A stretch of 64,000 bases of DNA. Source: Alphaproteobacteria bacterium HGW-Alphaproteobacteria-4 (lineage in GTDB: Bacteria > Pseudomonadota > Alphaproteobacteria > Rhodobacterales > Rhodobacteraceae). The position numbers and the translations under genes are program-made. The DNA lies in NCBI GenBank assembly GCA_002842855.1, contig PHEE01000022.1:25634-89633 (forward strand), in the 5' to 3' direction. The notes beneath the pieces were generated by a model. That model made no database searches. It saw nothing but the letters and a program-made list of their open reading frames with translations, and had not been told where the DNA came from. Below, piece after piece: positions 28,742 to 38,686 of the stretch (its first letter is position 1; each line of letters opens with the position of its first letter).

Positions 28742-30859
28742 ATGATCGACGTCGAAGACCTGATCGCGCTTGTCCGCAACTACAACCCGCGCACCGATGC
28801 CGATCTGATCCGGGCAGCCTACGATTACGGCCGCAAGATGCATGAGGGCCAGTTTCGCCACTCGGGCGAACCCTATTTCACGCATCCCGTGGCGGTGGCG
28901 GCGATTCTGACCGAACAGCGGCTGGATGACGCCACCATCATCACCGCGCTGCTGCACGATACGATCGAGGATACCCGCTCGACCTATTCCGATGTGGCCA
29001 AGCTGTTTGGCGCCGACATTGCCGAATTGGTCGATGGCGTCACCAAGCTTACCAACCTGCAACTGTCGTCGTCCGAAACCAAGCAGGCAGAGAACTTTCG
29101 CAAGCTGTTCATGGCGATGTCGAAAGACCTGCGGGTGATATTGGTCAAGTTGGCCGACCGGCTGCACAACATGCGCACCATCCGCAGCATGAGGCCCGAA
29201 AAGCAGGCCCAGAAAGCGCGCGAGACGATGGAGATTTTCGCGCCGCTGGCGGGCCGCATGGGCATGCAGTGGATGCGCGAGGAGTTGGAAGACCTTGCCT
29301 TCAAGGTGCTGAACCCCGAAGCGCGCAAGTCGATTATCCGGCGTTTCATCACGCTGCAAAAGGAAACCGGCGATGTGATACCGCGGATCACCTCTGATAT
29401 GCGCGCCGAGCTGGAAAAAGCGCAAATCGAGGCCGACGTATTTGGCCGCGCCAAGCGACCCTATTCGATCTGGCGCAAGATGCAGGAAAAGCAGCTTTCG
29501 TTCTCGCGGTTGTCCGATATCTACGGTTTTCGCATCATCACCCGGACCGAGGCGGATTGCTACACGGTGCTTGGGCTGATCCATCGGCGCTGGCGCGCGG
29601 TGCCCGAGCGGTTCAAGGATTACATCAGCCAGCCCAAGTCGAACGGCTACCGCTCAATTCATACAACCGTTTCTGGGCGCGACGGCAAACGGGTCGAGGT
29701 GCAGATTCGTACCCGGCAGATGCACGAGGTTGCCGAGGCCGGGGTGGCTGCGCATTGGTCCTATCGCGATGGCGTGCTGGCGCAGAACCCGTTTGCGGTG
29801 GACCCGGCGAAATGGATTACCACGCTGGCCGAGGGTTTTGACGAAGGCGACCACGACGAGTTCATGGAGAACGTGAAGCTTGAGATGTACACCGACCAGG
29901 TGTTCTGCTTCACGCCAAAGGGCGATGTGGTCAAATTGCCCAAGGGCGCCACGCCGATCGACTACGCCTATGCCATTCACACCCGGATCGGCAATAGCTG
30001 CGTTGGGGCCAAGGTCGATGGCATCCGGGTGCCGCTGTGGTCGCGGCTGAAGAACGGGCAATCGGTTGAGATCATCATTGCCGAGGGCCAGCGCCCGCAG
30101 GCGACATGGCTTGACATTGTGGTGACGGGCCGCGCCAAGGGGGCGATCCGGCGTTCTTTGCGAGAAGCGGACCGTTCCCGCTTTGTCAAACTCGGCGCAG
30201 AACTTGCGCGGGTGGCGTTTGAGCATGTCGGCCGCAAGGTTTCGGACAAGGCGTTGCGCACTGCGGCGAAGACGCTTGGGCTGCCGGACGCTGATGAATT
30301 GCTGGCGCGGCTTGGCAGCGCCGAGTTGACCTCGCGCGAGGTCATCACCGCGATCTACCCCGAACTGGCCGCCCAACCCGCGGAAGAGGTTGACGCCCGC
30401 CGCCCGCTGGTCGGGCTTGGCGCTGACCAGACCTTCCGCCGCGCGGGCTGCTGCCAGCCGCTGCCGGGCGAGCGCATTGTCGGCATCACCTACCGAGGCG
30501 TCGGCGTTGTGATTCACACCATCGATTGCCCGGCACTGGCCGAACTTGAGGATCAGCCCGACCGCTGGGTTGACCTGCAATGGCAGGAAGGACGGCACGC
30601 ACCGGTCTATTCGGCGCGTCTGGCGCTGACCATCGCCAACGGCGCGGGGGTGCTTGGCCATATCTGCAGCTTGATCGGCAGCCAGAAGGCGAATATCGCG
30701 GACCTGCACTTTGTTGACCGCAAACCCGATTTCTTTTCGCTCATCATAGAAGTCGAGTTGCGCGATGTCGAACATCTGCACGCGCTTCTGACCGCGCTCG
30801 AGGCCGAAAGCGACGTTGCGCAGATTGAACGGCACCGCGACATGGCGTGCAAGCCCTGA
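28742..30859 (+). CDS. rsh: bifunctional (p)ppGpp synthetase/hydrolase
   Basis: 705 residues, full-length RelA/SpoT homologue. The hydrolase domain has the HD pair at residues 72-73 in LLHDTIEDT, so hydrolysis should be active; the synthetase domain shows SRLSDIYGFRIITRT and SNGYRSIHTTV; a TGS domain (CFTPKGDVVKLPKGATPIDYA) and a C-terminal ACT domain (about 630-705) sense stalled ribosomes or regulators. It controls the stringent response in the cytoplasm. Single-copy long RSH enzymes are the rule in this group. Confidence 0.97.
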   Translation: MIDVEDLIALVRNYNPRTDADLIRAAYDYGRKMHEGQFRHSGEPYFTHPVAVAAILTEQRLDDATIITALLHDTIEDTRSTYSDVAKLFGADIAELVDGVTKLTNLQLSSSETKQAENFRKLFMAMSKDLRVILVKLADRLHNMRTIRSMRPEKQAQKARETMEIFAPLAGRMGMQWMREELEDLAFKVLNPEARKSIIRRFITLQKETGDVIPRITSDMRAELEKAQIEADVFGRAKRPYSIWRKMQEKQLSFSRLSDIYGFRIITRTEADCYTVLGLIHRRWRAVPERFKDYISQPKSNGYRSIHTTVSGRDGKRVEVQIRTRQMHEVAEAGVAAHWSYRDGVLAQNPFAVDPAKWITTLAEGFDEGDHDEFMENVKLEMYTDQVFCFTPKGDVVKLPKGATPIDYAYAIHTRIGNSCVGAKVDGIRVPLWSRLKNGQSVEIIIAEGQRPQATWLDIVVTGRAKGAIRRSLREADRSRFVKLGAELARVAFEHVGRKVSDKALRTAAKTLGLPDADELLARLGSAELTSREVITAIYPELAAQPAEEVDARRPLVGLGADQTFRRAGCCQPLPGERIVGITYRGVGVVIHTIDCPALAELEDQPDRWVDLQWQEGRHAPVYSARLALTIANGAGVLGHICSLIGSQKANIADLHFVDRKPDFFSLIIEVELRDVEHLHALLTALEAESDVAQIERHRDMACKP

Positions 30860-30881
30860 CGGGCGGGAGGGATACGGCACC

Positions 30882-31538
30882 GTGGTTTTCAAGAGGCGTG
30901 ACCGCAAAAGCGTCTGGCAGACCGCTCTGGGCTGGCTCTGGCCGCGCACCGGTTGGAAACGCGCCTTTTTCTATCTGCGCCACCGTGTCAGTCGGCTGCC
31001 CGATCCGCCGCATCGGATTGCACGCGGCGTGGCGGCGGGTGTATTTGTCTGCTTTACGCCATTTTTCGGGTTGCATTTCGCCGCCGCCGCGCTGCTGACC
31101 TACATCATGCGCGGCAACCTCATTGCGGCGCTGCTTGCCACATTCTTCGGCAACCCGGTGACCTTTCCGATCATTGCGGTGACCTCGAGCCAGCTTGGCC
31201 ACTGGATGCTCGGCCGCCATTTCGGGGATCGGCAGGCGATGTCGATCATCAGCAACTTCATGGCCGCTGGGCACGATCTGAAGCACAATTTCATTGCGAT
31301 CTTTACCGACGCGCACACCCAATGGGGGGCGCTTGCGCGGTTCTTTCAGGATGTGTTCCTGCCCTATTTGGTCGGAGGCATCATTCCCGGCGTCATTGCG
31401 GGCCTGTTGGCCTATTATCTGACGCTGCCGCTGATTTCGGCGTATCAGCACCGCCGCCGCCTGCGTATCAAGGACCGGCTCGACGCGCTGAAAGCCAAAC
31501 TTGCCGCCAAGCGCGATGAGCGGCACGATCAGCAATAG
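30882..31538 (+). CDS. DUF2062-family membrane protein
   Basis: 218 residues from a GTG at 30882; GGGAGG lies 11 bases upstream. The DUF2062 region has RIARGVAAGVFVCFTPFFG and GNLIAALLATFFGNPVTFP, with two or three membrane segments and a cytoplasmic basic tail (RLRIKDRLDALKAKLAAKR). The function is unknown. The gene follows rsh by 22 bases and precedes pdxJ, so it is probably in the same transcript. Confidence 0.85.
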   Translation: MVFKRRDRKSVWQTALGWLWPRTGWKRAFFYLRHRVSRLPDPPHRIARGVAAGVFVCFTPFFGLHFAAAALLTYIMRGNLIAALLATFFGNPVTFPIIAVTSSQLGHWMLGRHFGDRQAMSIISNFMAAGHDLKHNFIAIFTDAHTQWGALARFFQDVFLPYLVGGIIPGVIAGLLAYYLTLPLISAYQHRRRLRIKDRLDALKAKLAAKRDERHDQQ

Positions 31539-31599
31539 GAACCCGTTTCCCTTGCCGTGACAGCGCGCTAATCTGGCAGCGCCTTTGGGAGCCTGAAGC

Positions 31600-32349
31600 A
31601 TGACCGCCACCCACCGCCTGCGCCTTGGTGTCAACATCGACCACGTCGCCACCTTGCGCAACGCGCGTGGTAGCGCCTACCCCGACCCGCTGCGTGCCGC
31701 ACTCTTGGCCGAAGCGGCGGGTGCCGACGGCATTACCGCGCATTTACGCGAAGACCGCCGCCATATTCGCGATGCTGATGTTGCCGCGTTGATGGCGGGG
31801 CTGTCGCGGCCGCTGAACTTTGAAATGGCGGCGACCCCCGAGATGCAGGACATCGCCTTGGCGCACCGCCCGCACGCGGTCTGCCTTGTGCCCGAGCGGC
31901 GCGAAGAGCGCACCACCGAAGGCGGCCTCGATGTGGCGGGCGACGAGGTGCGGCTGACCGCCTTCATCGCGCCTTTGAGAGCGGCGGGCATAAGAGTTTC
32001 GCTGTTCATCGGTCATGCGCCAGCGCAAATCGCCGCCGCCGCGCGATCGGGTGCAGCCGTGGTGGAACTGCACACGGGCGCCTATTGCGACCTGCACGCC
32101 GAAGGCCGGTTCGTCGAGCGCGATGCCGAACTTGTGGCGTTGCGACAGGGGGCCGAATTGGCATTCGGGCAAGGGCTTGAGGTGCACGCGGGTCACGGGC
32201 TGAACTTTGAAACCGTTGGCCCGGTCGCCGCAATCCCGCAGCTGCGCGAATTGAACATCGGTCATTTCCTGATCGGCGAGGCGGTGTTCATCGGGCTTGG
32301 TCCGGCGATTGCCGAAATGCGCCGCCGAATGGACGAGGCCCGCGCATGA
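31600..32349 (+). CDS. pdxJ: pyridoxine 5'-phosphate synthase
   Basis: 249 residues. Condenses 3-amino-2-oxopropyl phosphate and deoxyxylulose 5-phosphate to pyridoxine phosphate. Motifs: [42 protein letters not shown], and [12 protein letters not shown] with [17 protein letters not shown] at the end. It overlaps the next gene by 4 bases (ATGA). pdxJ-acpS neighbourhood is common in proteobacteria. Confidence 0.97.
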   Translation: MTATHRLRLGVNIDHVATLRNARGSAYPDPLRAALLAEAAGADGITAHLREDRRHIRDADVAALMAGLSRPLNFEMAATPEMQDIALAHRPHAVCLVPERREERTTEGGLDVAGDEVRLTAFIAPLRAAGIRVSLFIGHAPAQIAAAARSGAAVVELHTGAYCDLHAEGRFVERDAELVALRQGAELAFGQGLEVHAGHGLNFETVGPVAAIPQLRELNIGHFLIGEAVFIGLGPAIAEMRRRMDEARA

Positions 32350-32810
32350 GGCTTCGTCTTGCCGCTGCCGCACTTGCCCTCACCGCCGCTCAGGCGGCCG
32401 CGCAATCGGTCGCGGACTGCGACTGGCTCGCATCGGCATGGAATCTGGTCGAACCCTGGGAAACTCACAGCCGGACCTTTGCCAATGGCGCGGTGCGGCT
32501 GGCGCTGCTTGACGCGATTGAGCCGGGCGCGGTGCCGTTTCATCTGCTGCTGCTTTCGTCACCCTACGACGAGACGGGCGGGCGGATGTGCAAGGTGATT
32601 TCGGAACAACCGGGGATCGGCTTTGCCAACATTTTCTGGGATGATCTTGCCGCGGGCTACGACCCTGCGGTGGGGCTGAGAATCCACGTCCCGGTCGAGA
32701 TCTGGATCGGCACCAACAATTCGGTGGTGCGTGGGCTGCGGTTGACGCTGAATCAGGCCACCGGCGCGGTTGGCGCCGAGATACTCAGCGGCAATGAGGG
32801 GCTGAAATGA
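32346..32810 (+). CDS. predicted periplasmic protein of unknown function
   Basis: 154 residues with a Sec signal peptide ([20 protein letters not shown], cleavage after AAAQ or AQA). The mature part has two cysteines (Cys25, Cys82) that could pair, and strand-rich sequence ([33 protein letters not shown]). No family recognised. The start overlaps the pdxJ stop (ATGA) and acpS follows within 50 bases, so it is translated inside the pdxJ-acpS-lepB-rnc-era run. Export of the product suggests a role unrelated to pdxJ itself. Confidence 0.75.
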   Translation: MRLRLAAAALALTAAQAAAQSVADCDWLASAWNLVEPWETHSRTFANGAVRLALLDAIEPGAVPFHLLLLSSPYDETGGRMCKVISEQPGIGFANIFWDDLAAGYDPAVGLRIHVPVEIWIGTNNSVVRGLRLTLNQATGAVGAEILSGNEGLK

Positions 32811-32856
32811 CGCGGTGGGGCGGCGCAGCTGTGCCCGGCCAGCACATGGGCCGCGC

Positions 32857-33258
32857 ATGATCCTCGGCATCGGCACCGATCTGTGCAACATCGACCGCAT
32901 CGCGGGGGTGCTGGCGCGCCACGGTGATCGCTTTCGAAACCGGGTCTTTACCCCGGTTGAGCAGGCCCGCGCCGAGCGCCGCGTCGATGTGGCGGGCACC
33001 TATGCCAAGCGCTGGGCGGCGAAAGAGGCCTGTTCCAAGGCGCTTGGCACCGGGCTGCGCATGGGCATTTCGTGGCGCGACATGGCGGTAAGCAACCTGC
33101 GCACTGGGCAGCCGGTAATGCACCTGACTGGCTGGGCCGCCGAGCGGCTGGCCACGATGACCCCGCCCGGCCACGCGGCAATCGTGCATGTGACACTGAC
33201 CGACGACCACCCCTGGGCTCAAGCTTTCGTGGTGATCGAGGCGCGCGCGCTTGCTTGA
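32857..33258 (+). CDS. acpS: holo-[acyl-carrier-protein] synthase
   Basis: 133 residues. Transfers 4'-phosphopantetheine from CoA to ACP. Magnesium-binding Asp lies in [14 protein letters not shown] and Glu in [15 protein letters not shown]; the C-terminus has a typical [16 protein letters not shown]. The ATG at 32857 gives the canonical N-terminus. It precedes lepB. Confidence 0.96.
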   Translation: MILGIGTDLCNIDRIAGVLARHGDRFRNRVFTPVEQARAERRVDVAGTYAKRWAAKEACSKALGTGLRMGISWRDMAVSNLRTGQPVMHLTGWAAERLATMTPPGHAAIVHVTLTDDHPWAQAFVVIEARALA

Positions 33259-33315
33259 CTTGCCGCGACGCCCGGCGCAAAGGGGTGCGGGATTATCGAG
33301 CAGGAGCGGGCGCAA

Positions 33316-34098
33316 ATGTCATCCAAGGCCTCTGAGGGCATTGTCGAAACGATCAAGACCGTGGTGTATGCGCTTCTGATCGCGGGGGTGTTCCGCACGC
33401 TGTTCTTTCAGCCATTCTGGATCCCCTCGGGCAGCATGAAGGATACGTTGCTTATCGGCGATTTCCTGTTCGTCAACAAGATGGCTTACGGCTATTCGCG
33501 CTATTCGTGCCCGTTTGCCCTATGCCCGATTTCGGGCCGCCTGTTTTCCTCCGAGCCCGAGCGCGGTGACGTAGCGGTGTTTCGCCACCCGACGCACGGC
33601 GATGATCTGATCAAGCGTGTCATCGGGCTGCCGGGCGATACCGTGCAGATGAAGGCCGGGGTGCTTTACATCAACGGCACTGCGGTGCCCTCGGTGCCCG
33701 ATGGCGTTTTCACTGAGATCAAGGAACAGCAAGGCCCGCAGGGTCTGGTGCCGCTTTGTGCCAATGACCCGGTGGGCCGTGGCGCCACCTGTGAAAAGCC
33801 GCGCAGCATCGAAACTCTGCCCGGTGGCGTCAGCCACCCGGTGCTGAACATTTCGGAAAGTGCTGCTGGTGATAACACGGCGCTGTTCACGGTGCCCGCG
33901 GGCAACTACTTCTTCATGGGCGATAACCGCGACAATTCGGGCGACAGCCGCTTTCCCGCGTCCAGCGGCGGGCTGGGAATGGTTCCGGCCGAATACCTGA
34001 TCGGCCGCGCCGACCGCATCATGTTTTCCTCGGCAGGCCGCTCGCTGTTCTACTTCTGGACCTGGCGGAGTGACCGCTTCTTCAAGGCAGTCGAGTGA
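33316..34098 (+). CDS. lepB: signal peptidase I
   Basis: 260 residues with one N-terminal membrane helix (about 14-34). Catalytic dyad: Ser40 in [13 protein letters not shown] and Lys100 in [11 protein letters not shown]; box E is [11 protein letters not shown]. It cleaves Sec and Tat signal peptides at the outer face of the inner membrane. An extra cysteine-containing segment ([13 protein letters not shown] and [13 protein letters not shown]) is typical of this group. CAGGAG precedes the ATG. It overlaps rnc by 4 bases. Confidence 0.97.
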   Translation: MSSKASEGIVETIKTVVYALLIAGVFRTLFFQPFWIPSGSMKDTLLIGDFLFVNKMAYGYSRYSCPFALCPISGRLFSSEPERGDVAVFRHPTHGDDLIKRVIGLPGDTVQMKAGVLYINGTAVPSVPDGVFTEIKEQQGPQGLVPLCANDPVGRGATCEKPRSIETLPGGVSHPVLNISESAAGDNTALFTVPAGNYFFMGDNRDNSGDSRFPASSGGLGMVPAEYLIGRADRIMFSSAGRSLFYFWTWRSDRFFKAVE

Positions 34099-34784
34099 AG
34101 CTTTCGGCCGAAATTTCCGCGTTCCAGGGCCGTCTCGGGCATCGCTTCGCCGACCCCGCGCTGTTAGTGCGGGCGCTGACCCATGCCTCGGTCGCCAGCC
34201 CCGCCAAGCTCGACAATCAGCGGCTGGAGTTTCTGGGCGACCGGGTGCTGGGGCTGGTGCTGGCCGAAACGCTGCTGACGGCCGATGCCGCCGCCACCGA
34301 AGGCCAGCTTGCGCCGCGCTTCAACGCGCTGGTGCGCAAGGAAACCTGCGCCGATGTTGCGCGCCAGATAGGGCTGGGCGATGTGCTGCGGCTTGGGCGA
34401 AGCGAAATGATGTCGGGCGGGCGGCGCAAAGAGGCGGTGCTGGGCGACGCGATGGAGGCGGTGATTGCCGCTGTCTACCTTGACGCGGGCCTGATCGCCG
34501 CGCGCGACATGGTGCGCCGCCTCTGGGGCGCGCGCGTGGCCGACGTGGCCGATGACGCGCGCGACGCCAAGACAAGTTTGCAGGAATGGGTGCAGGCGCG
34601 CGGCCTGCCGCCGCCCGACTATGTGGAAATCGCGCGCGATGGCCCCGACCACGCGCCGATCTTTACCATCGAGGTGCGGCTGGCCTCGGGCGAGGTCGAG
34701 CGGGCGCAGGCCGGCGCAAAGCGGCAGGCGGAACAGGCGGCGGCAAAGGCCCTGCTGGCGCGGATGGAGAATAACGATGACTGA
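34095..34784 (+). CDS. rnc: ribonuclease III
   Basis: 229 residues, starting at a GTG that overlaps the lepB stop (GTGA). The nuclease signature [18 protein letters not shown] holds Glu45 and Asp49; the second acidic site is in [16 protein letters not shown]. The C-terminal double-stranded-RNA-binding domain runs from about residue 155 ([12 protein letters not shown]) to the end. It processes rRNA precursors and structured mRNAs. It overlaps era by 8 bases. Confidence 0.97.
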   Translation: MKLSAEISAFQGRLGHRFADPALLVRALTHASVASPAKLDNQRLEFLGDRVLGLVLAETLLTADAAATEGQLAPRFNALVRKETCADVARQIGLGDVLRLGRSEMMSGGRRKEAVLGDAMEAVIAAVYLDAGLIAARDMVRRLWGARVADVADDARDAKTSLQEWVQARGLPPPDYVEIARDGPDHAPIFTIEVRLASGEVERAQAGAKRQAEQAAAKALLARMENNDD

Positions 34785-35688
34785 ACCCACACGCGCGGGC
34801 TTTGTCGCCTTGATCGGCGAGCCGAATGCAGGCAAGTCGACCCTGCTCAACCAGATGGTGGGCGCCAAGGTCTCGATCGTCACGCACAAGGTGCAGACGA
34901 CCCGCGCCCGCATTCGCGGCATCTGCATGGAGGGCACCGCGCAAATTGTGTTCGTCGATACCCCCGGCCTTTTCCGCCCGCGCCGCAGGCTTGACCGCGC
35001 CATGGTCGCTGCCGCCTGGGGCGGGGCCGCTGATGCCGACCTCGTGGTGCTGCTGATCGAGGCGCATCGGGGCCTGACCGAGGGCGTGAAAGCCGTGCTT
35101 GCAACGCTGCGCGAACGGCTGGGCGAGCGCAAGGTGGCGCTTGCGATCAACAAGATCGACAAGGTCAAGGCCGAAACCCTGCTGGGTCTGGCCGAGGAAA
35201 TGAATGCTGCCTACCCCTTCACGAAGACCTTCATGATTTCAGCCGAGCGGGGCTACGGCGTCGCCGACCTGCGCGCCTGGCTTGCCTCGGAACTGCCCGA
35301 GGCGCCCTGGTATTACCCCGAAGACCAGATCGCCGACGTGCCGATGCGCCAGATCGCGGCCGAGATCACCCGCGAAAAGCTGACCCTGCGCCTGCACGAG
35401 GAATTGCCCTATCAGTTGACGGTGGAAACCGAAAACTGGGAAGACCGCCCCGACGGCTCGACCCGCATCGACCAGCTGATCTATGTGATGCGCGATGGCC
35501 ACAAGGGAATCGTGCTGGGCCACGGCGGCGAGACGATCAAGAGTATCAGCCAGGCGTCGCGCGCCGAAATGGCGGCGTTTCTGGGCCGTCCGGTGCACCT
35601 GTTCCTGCAAGTGAAAGTGCGCCCGAACTGGCTGGATGAGCCCGAGCGCTACAACGAGATCGGGCTTGATTTCAAGGATGGCAACTGA
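34777..35688 (+). CDS. era: GTPase Era
   Basis: 303 residues. Ribosome-associated GTPase that assists 16S rRNA maturation. GTPase motifs: GEPNAGKST, the switch region [17 protein letters not shown] and INKIDK; the C-terminal KH domain includes [18 protein letters not shown]. The rnc-era pairing is conserved. It overlaps the DUF1491 gene by 11 bases. Confidence 0.97.
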   Translation: MTEPTRAGFVALIGEPNAGKSTLLNQMVGAKVSIVTHKVQTTRARIRGICMEGTAQIVFVDTPGLFRPRRRLDRAMVAAAWGGAADADLVVLLIEAHRGLTEGVKAVLATLRERLGERKVALAINKIDKVKAETLLGLAEEMNAAYPFTKTFMISAERGYGVADLRAWLASELPEAPWYYPEDQIADVPMRQIAAEITREKLTLRLHEELPYQLTVETENWEDRPDGSTRIDQLIYVMRDGHKGIVLGHGGETIKSISQASRAEMAAFLGRPVHLFLQVKVRPNWLDEPERYNEIGLDFKDGN

Positions 35689-36019
35689 ACCGCGCCTGAC
35701 CGCCGATTTCTGGGTGCGTGCCTATCTGGCGCGGCTGGGGCTCGCTAACATCCCAGCCTATATCACCCACCGCGGCGATGCGACCGCGGGCGCGGTGCTG
35801 GTCAAATGTGCCACGCTCGACGGCCGCGCCCGCGCCCTGCATCGCAGCCTTGATCTGGCCAGCGGCGCCCGCGTCTGGCTGATGCTTGCCGAGGGCCCCG
35901 AAGCCGAGGTGGATGCCGCCATTGCCCGCCAGCGCCGCCATGACCCCGACCTCTGGGTGGTCGAGATCGAGCAGCGCGATGGCCGCACGTTGCTCGACGA
36001 AGACGGGCTTTCCGACTAG
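35678..36019 (+). CDS. DUF1491-family protein
   Basis: 113 residues, start inside the end of era (11-base overlap). Beginning [20 protein letters not shown] and continuing with YITHRGDATAGAVLVKCATLDG, it fits the DUF1491 family of alphaproteobacteria. A cytoplasmic alpha/beta protein without known catalytic residues. Its fixed place between era and recO suggests a link to RNA or DNA metabolism, which is inference only. Confidence 0.85.
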   Translation: MATEPRLTADFWVRAYLARLGLANIPAYITHRGDATAGAVLVKCATLDGRARALHRSLDLASGARVWLMLAEGPEAEVDAAIARQRRHDPDLWVVEIEQRDGRTLLDEDGLSD

Positions 36020-36021
36020 CG

Positions 36022-36187
36022 CATTCTTCAACGCGCAAATACCCTGCGGGGTGAGACGGGATCAAGAAACCGTCCGGTGGACGGTTTCCCCGAAGAACGC
36101 GCGGCCCGTGGCCGCGCTGGGGGGTGCAAAACCCCCGACTTTGGCCGGAAATGCCTCCGGCGGGGATATTTTGACCAAGGCAAGCCG
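36022..36187. repeat. dispersed intergenic palindromic element, two-ended copy D
   Basis: Left end ATTCTTCAACGCGCAAATACCC with GCGGGG; right end GCGGGGATATTTTGACCAAG in opposite orientation. Between them stand three hairpins: GAAACCGTCC / GGACGGTTTC (36066-36088), GCGCGGCC / GGCCGCGC (36099-36117) and GGGGG / CCCCC (around 36120-36136). It fills the whole gap between the DUF1491 gene and recO. Confidence 0.75.
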
Positions 36188-36195
36188 GAGCGGTC

Positions 36196-36939
36196 ATGGA
36201 CTGGCAGGACGAAGGCACCATCCTTTCGCTTCGCCCGCACGGCGAGACCTCGGCGATCATCGAGGTTTTCACCGTCGCGCATGGCCGCCACGCGGGCGTG
36301 GTGCGCGGTGGTGCCTCACGCAAACTGGCGGCTACCTTGCAGCCGGGCAGCCGGGTAGCGCTGGCGTGGCGGGCGCGGCTGGAAGACCATATCGGCGCCT
36401 TTACCGTTGAGCCGCTGCAAAGCCGCGCCGGGGTGCTGGGCGACAGGATGGCGCTGCTGGGGCTGAACGCAGTGGCGGCGCTGCTGTGCTTTGCGCTGCC
36501 CGAGCGCGAGCCGCATCTTGTGCTCTACCGGGCCAGCGAGGCACTGTTCGATGCGCTGGCGGCACAGGCACCAGACTGGCCGTTGGCCTATTTGCGCTGG
36601 GAACTGGGGTTGCTGGAGGAGCTCGGCTATGGCCTGGACCTCAGCCGTTGTGCGGTGACCGGGGCGCGCGACGATCTGGCCTTTGTCAGCCCCAGAACCG
36701 GTCGCGCGGTCAGCCGGGCCGGGGCGGGCGAATGGCAGGCGCGGCTATTGCCGCTGCCCGCCTGCCTTATGGGGCAGGGGCCGGCGCGCGGTACCGAGGT
36801 AGTGCAGGGGCTGACCACCACCGGGTATTTTCTCGAACACCGCCTTGCGCGCGATCTGGGCGGGCGGGCCTTGCCCGAGGCGCGGGCGCGTTTGGTCGCG
36901 GCCTTGGGCCGCGCTATTCCAGCAGGCGGCGCGCGATGA
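36196..36939 (+). CDS. recO: DNA repair protein RecO
   Basis: 247 residues. RecO loads RecA onto SSB-coated DNA with RecR. The N-terminal OB fold begins [26 protein letters not shown] and holds [12 protein letters not shown]; the helical C-terminal domain includes [24 protein letters not shown]. rnc-era-recO order is common. The 3' end overlaps the converging mcd-like gene by 26 bases. Confidence 0.95.
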   Translation: MDWQDEGTILSLRPHGETSAIIEVFTVAHGRHAGVVRGGASRKLAATLQPGSRVALAWRARLEDHIGAFTVEPLQSRAGVLGDRMALLGLNAVAALLCFALPEREPHLVLYRASEALFDALAAQAPDWPLAYLRWELGLLEELGYGLDLSRCAVTGARDDLAFVSPRTGRAVSRAGAGEWQARLLPLPACLMGQGPARGTEVVQGLTTTGYFLEHRLARDLGGRALPEARARLVAALGRAIPAGGAR

Positions 36940-38517
36940 CCTGCGCCTGAATTTCGGCCGCGCCCTCGAAGATGTTGAGGATGCGTGCATCGCAGAGAAT
37001 CCGGCTGATCTGGTATTCGAGCGCAAAGCCGTTGCCGCCGTGGATTTGCAGCGCGTTATCGGCCGAAGCCCAGGCCACGCGGGCGCCGAGCAGTTTTGCC
37101 ATTCCCGCTTCAAGGTCGCAGCGCTGGCCGTGGTCTTTTTCCCAGGCGGCAAAGTAGGTCAACTGCCGCGCGATCATGATTTCAACTGCCATCATCGCCA
37201 GTTTTCCCGCCACGCGGGGGAAGGTGATCAGGGGTTGCCCGAACTGTTTGCGGTCTTGCGCATATTTCATGCCGACCTCGACCGCCGATTGCGCGACGCC
37301 AATGGCGCGCGCGGCGGTCTGGATGCGCGCGCTTTCAAAGGTCTGCATCAGTTGCTTGAAGCCTTGCCCCGGCACCCCGCCGAGAAGGTTCTCGCCCTTC
37401 ACGCGGAAACCGTCGAAGCCCAGCTCGTATTCCTTCATGCCGCGGTAACCGAGCACCTCGATTTCGCCGCCGGTCATGCCGGGGGTGGGGAAGGGGGCAT
37501 CGACGGTGCCGGGGGTCGGTCGGTGCGGGCCAGCAGGGTCATCACATGGGTGCGCGCGGCGTGGGTGATCCAGGTCTTGTTGCCGGTCACCAGCCAGTCA
37601 TCGCCCTCGGGCACCGCACGGGTGCGCAAGCTGCCAAGGTCTGACCCGGTGTTGGGCTCGGTGAAAACGGCAGTAGGCAAGATCTCACCCGAGGCGAGGC
37701 CGGGCAGCCAATGCGCCTTTTGCGCCTCGGTGCCGCCACAAAGGATCAGCTCGGCGGCAATCTCGGAGCGGGTGCCAAGGCTGCCGACGCCGATATAGCC
37801 GCGCGAAAGTTCTTCCGAGACCACCACCATCGAGGCCTTGGACAGGCCGAGACCGCCGAATTCTTCCGGAATGGTCAGGCCGAACACGCCCATTTCGGCC
37901 AGCTCATGGATGATCTCCATCGGAATCAGCTCATCGCGCAGGTGCCAGCCATGGGCGTTTGGCACCACGCGTTCGTCGGCGTAGCGGCGGAACTGGTCGC
38001 GGATCATCTCGAGCTCGTCATCAAGTCTCGAGGCGCCAAAGGTGGCGCGGCCGTGGTTGTCTTGCATCAGGGCCACGAGGCGGGCGCGGGCGGCGGGGGT
38101 GTTGCCCTCTGCCATCAGCCGGGCGGCGGCGTCGCCGGGGGCCCAGGCCTGCCCAAGGTCGGCAAGGCGCGCAACCTCGTTCTGGCTCATCGGAATGCCA
38201 CCTGCAATCTGCGCGAGGTATTCGCCAAAGCCAATTTGCAGGATCAGCCGCTCCATTTCGCCCAGCTTGCCTTCGGCTTCAAGCCGCGCCGCCCAGGCGT
38301 GCAGTTGCGCCAGCGCCTGCCCGTAGGTTGCCAGCCATGCCAGCCCATGCGCCGCTGACTGCTCGGCATCGAGCGCGCGGGCCGAAACCTTGCCGCCGCC
38401 GGCAACCCGCGCCTTCACCGCCGCCGTGGCCGCCGCCACGAGTGCCTCGACTTCGGGCAGTGTTGCCGCCGCGAGGGAGAGCGCATCGGGCAGGTGCGGG
38501 GCGGTGGCTTGGGGCAT
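36914..38517 (-). pseudogene. mcd: methylsuccinyl-CoA dehydrogenase-like gene, broken by frameshift/deletion
   Basis: Two adjacent frames on the same strand together give one acyl-CoA dehydrogenase of the Mcd type. The first (start 38517, MPQATAPHLPDALS) carries the long N-terminal extension typical of methylsuccinyl-CoA dehydrogenase, then LTIPEEFGG, TEPNTGSDLGSLRTRAV and [21 protein letters not shown]. It leaves frame near 37518. The second (from about 37513 to 36914) continues [20 protein letters not shown] and ends [21 protein letters not shown]. Compared with relatives as I recall them, about 46 bases are missing around 37514-37518. Mcd oxidises methylsuccinyl-CoA to mesaconyl-CoA in the ethylmalonyl-CoA pathway. 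Either a real inactivation or a sequence/assembly error. Confidence 0.85.
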
Positions 38518-38686
38518 GGTGGCGGCTCCTGATGCTGCAGTTGCATTGTGCTTAGGGGCTTCGCACCGGCAGCGCAATAATAATTCGTTCGAGAACCTGA
38601 GAGCGAAGCAATCTGTCGCTGCGGAATTCGGCTGCGCTCCCCTTTGGTGCCCGCTATATCGGCGCGGCAGGGCAGAAGGGGTGACG

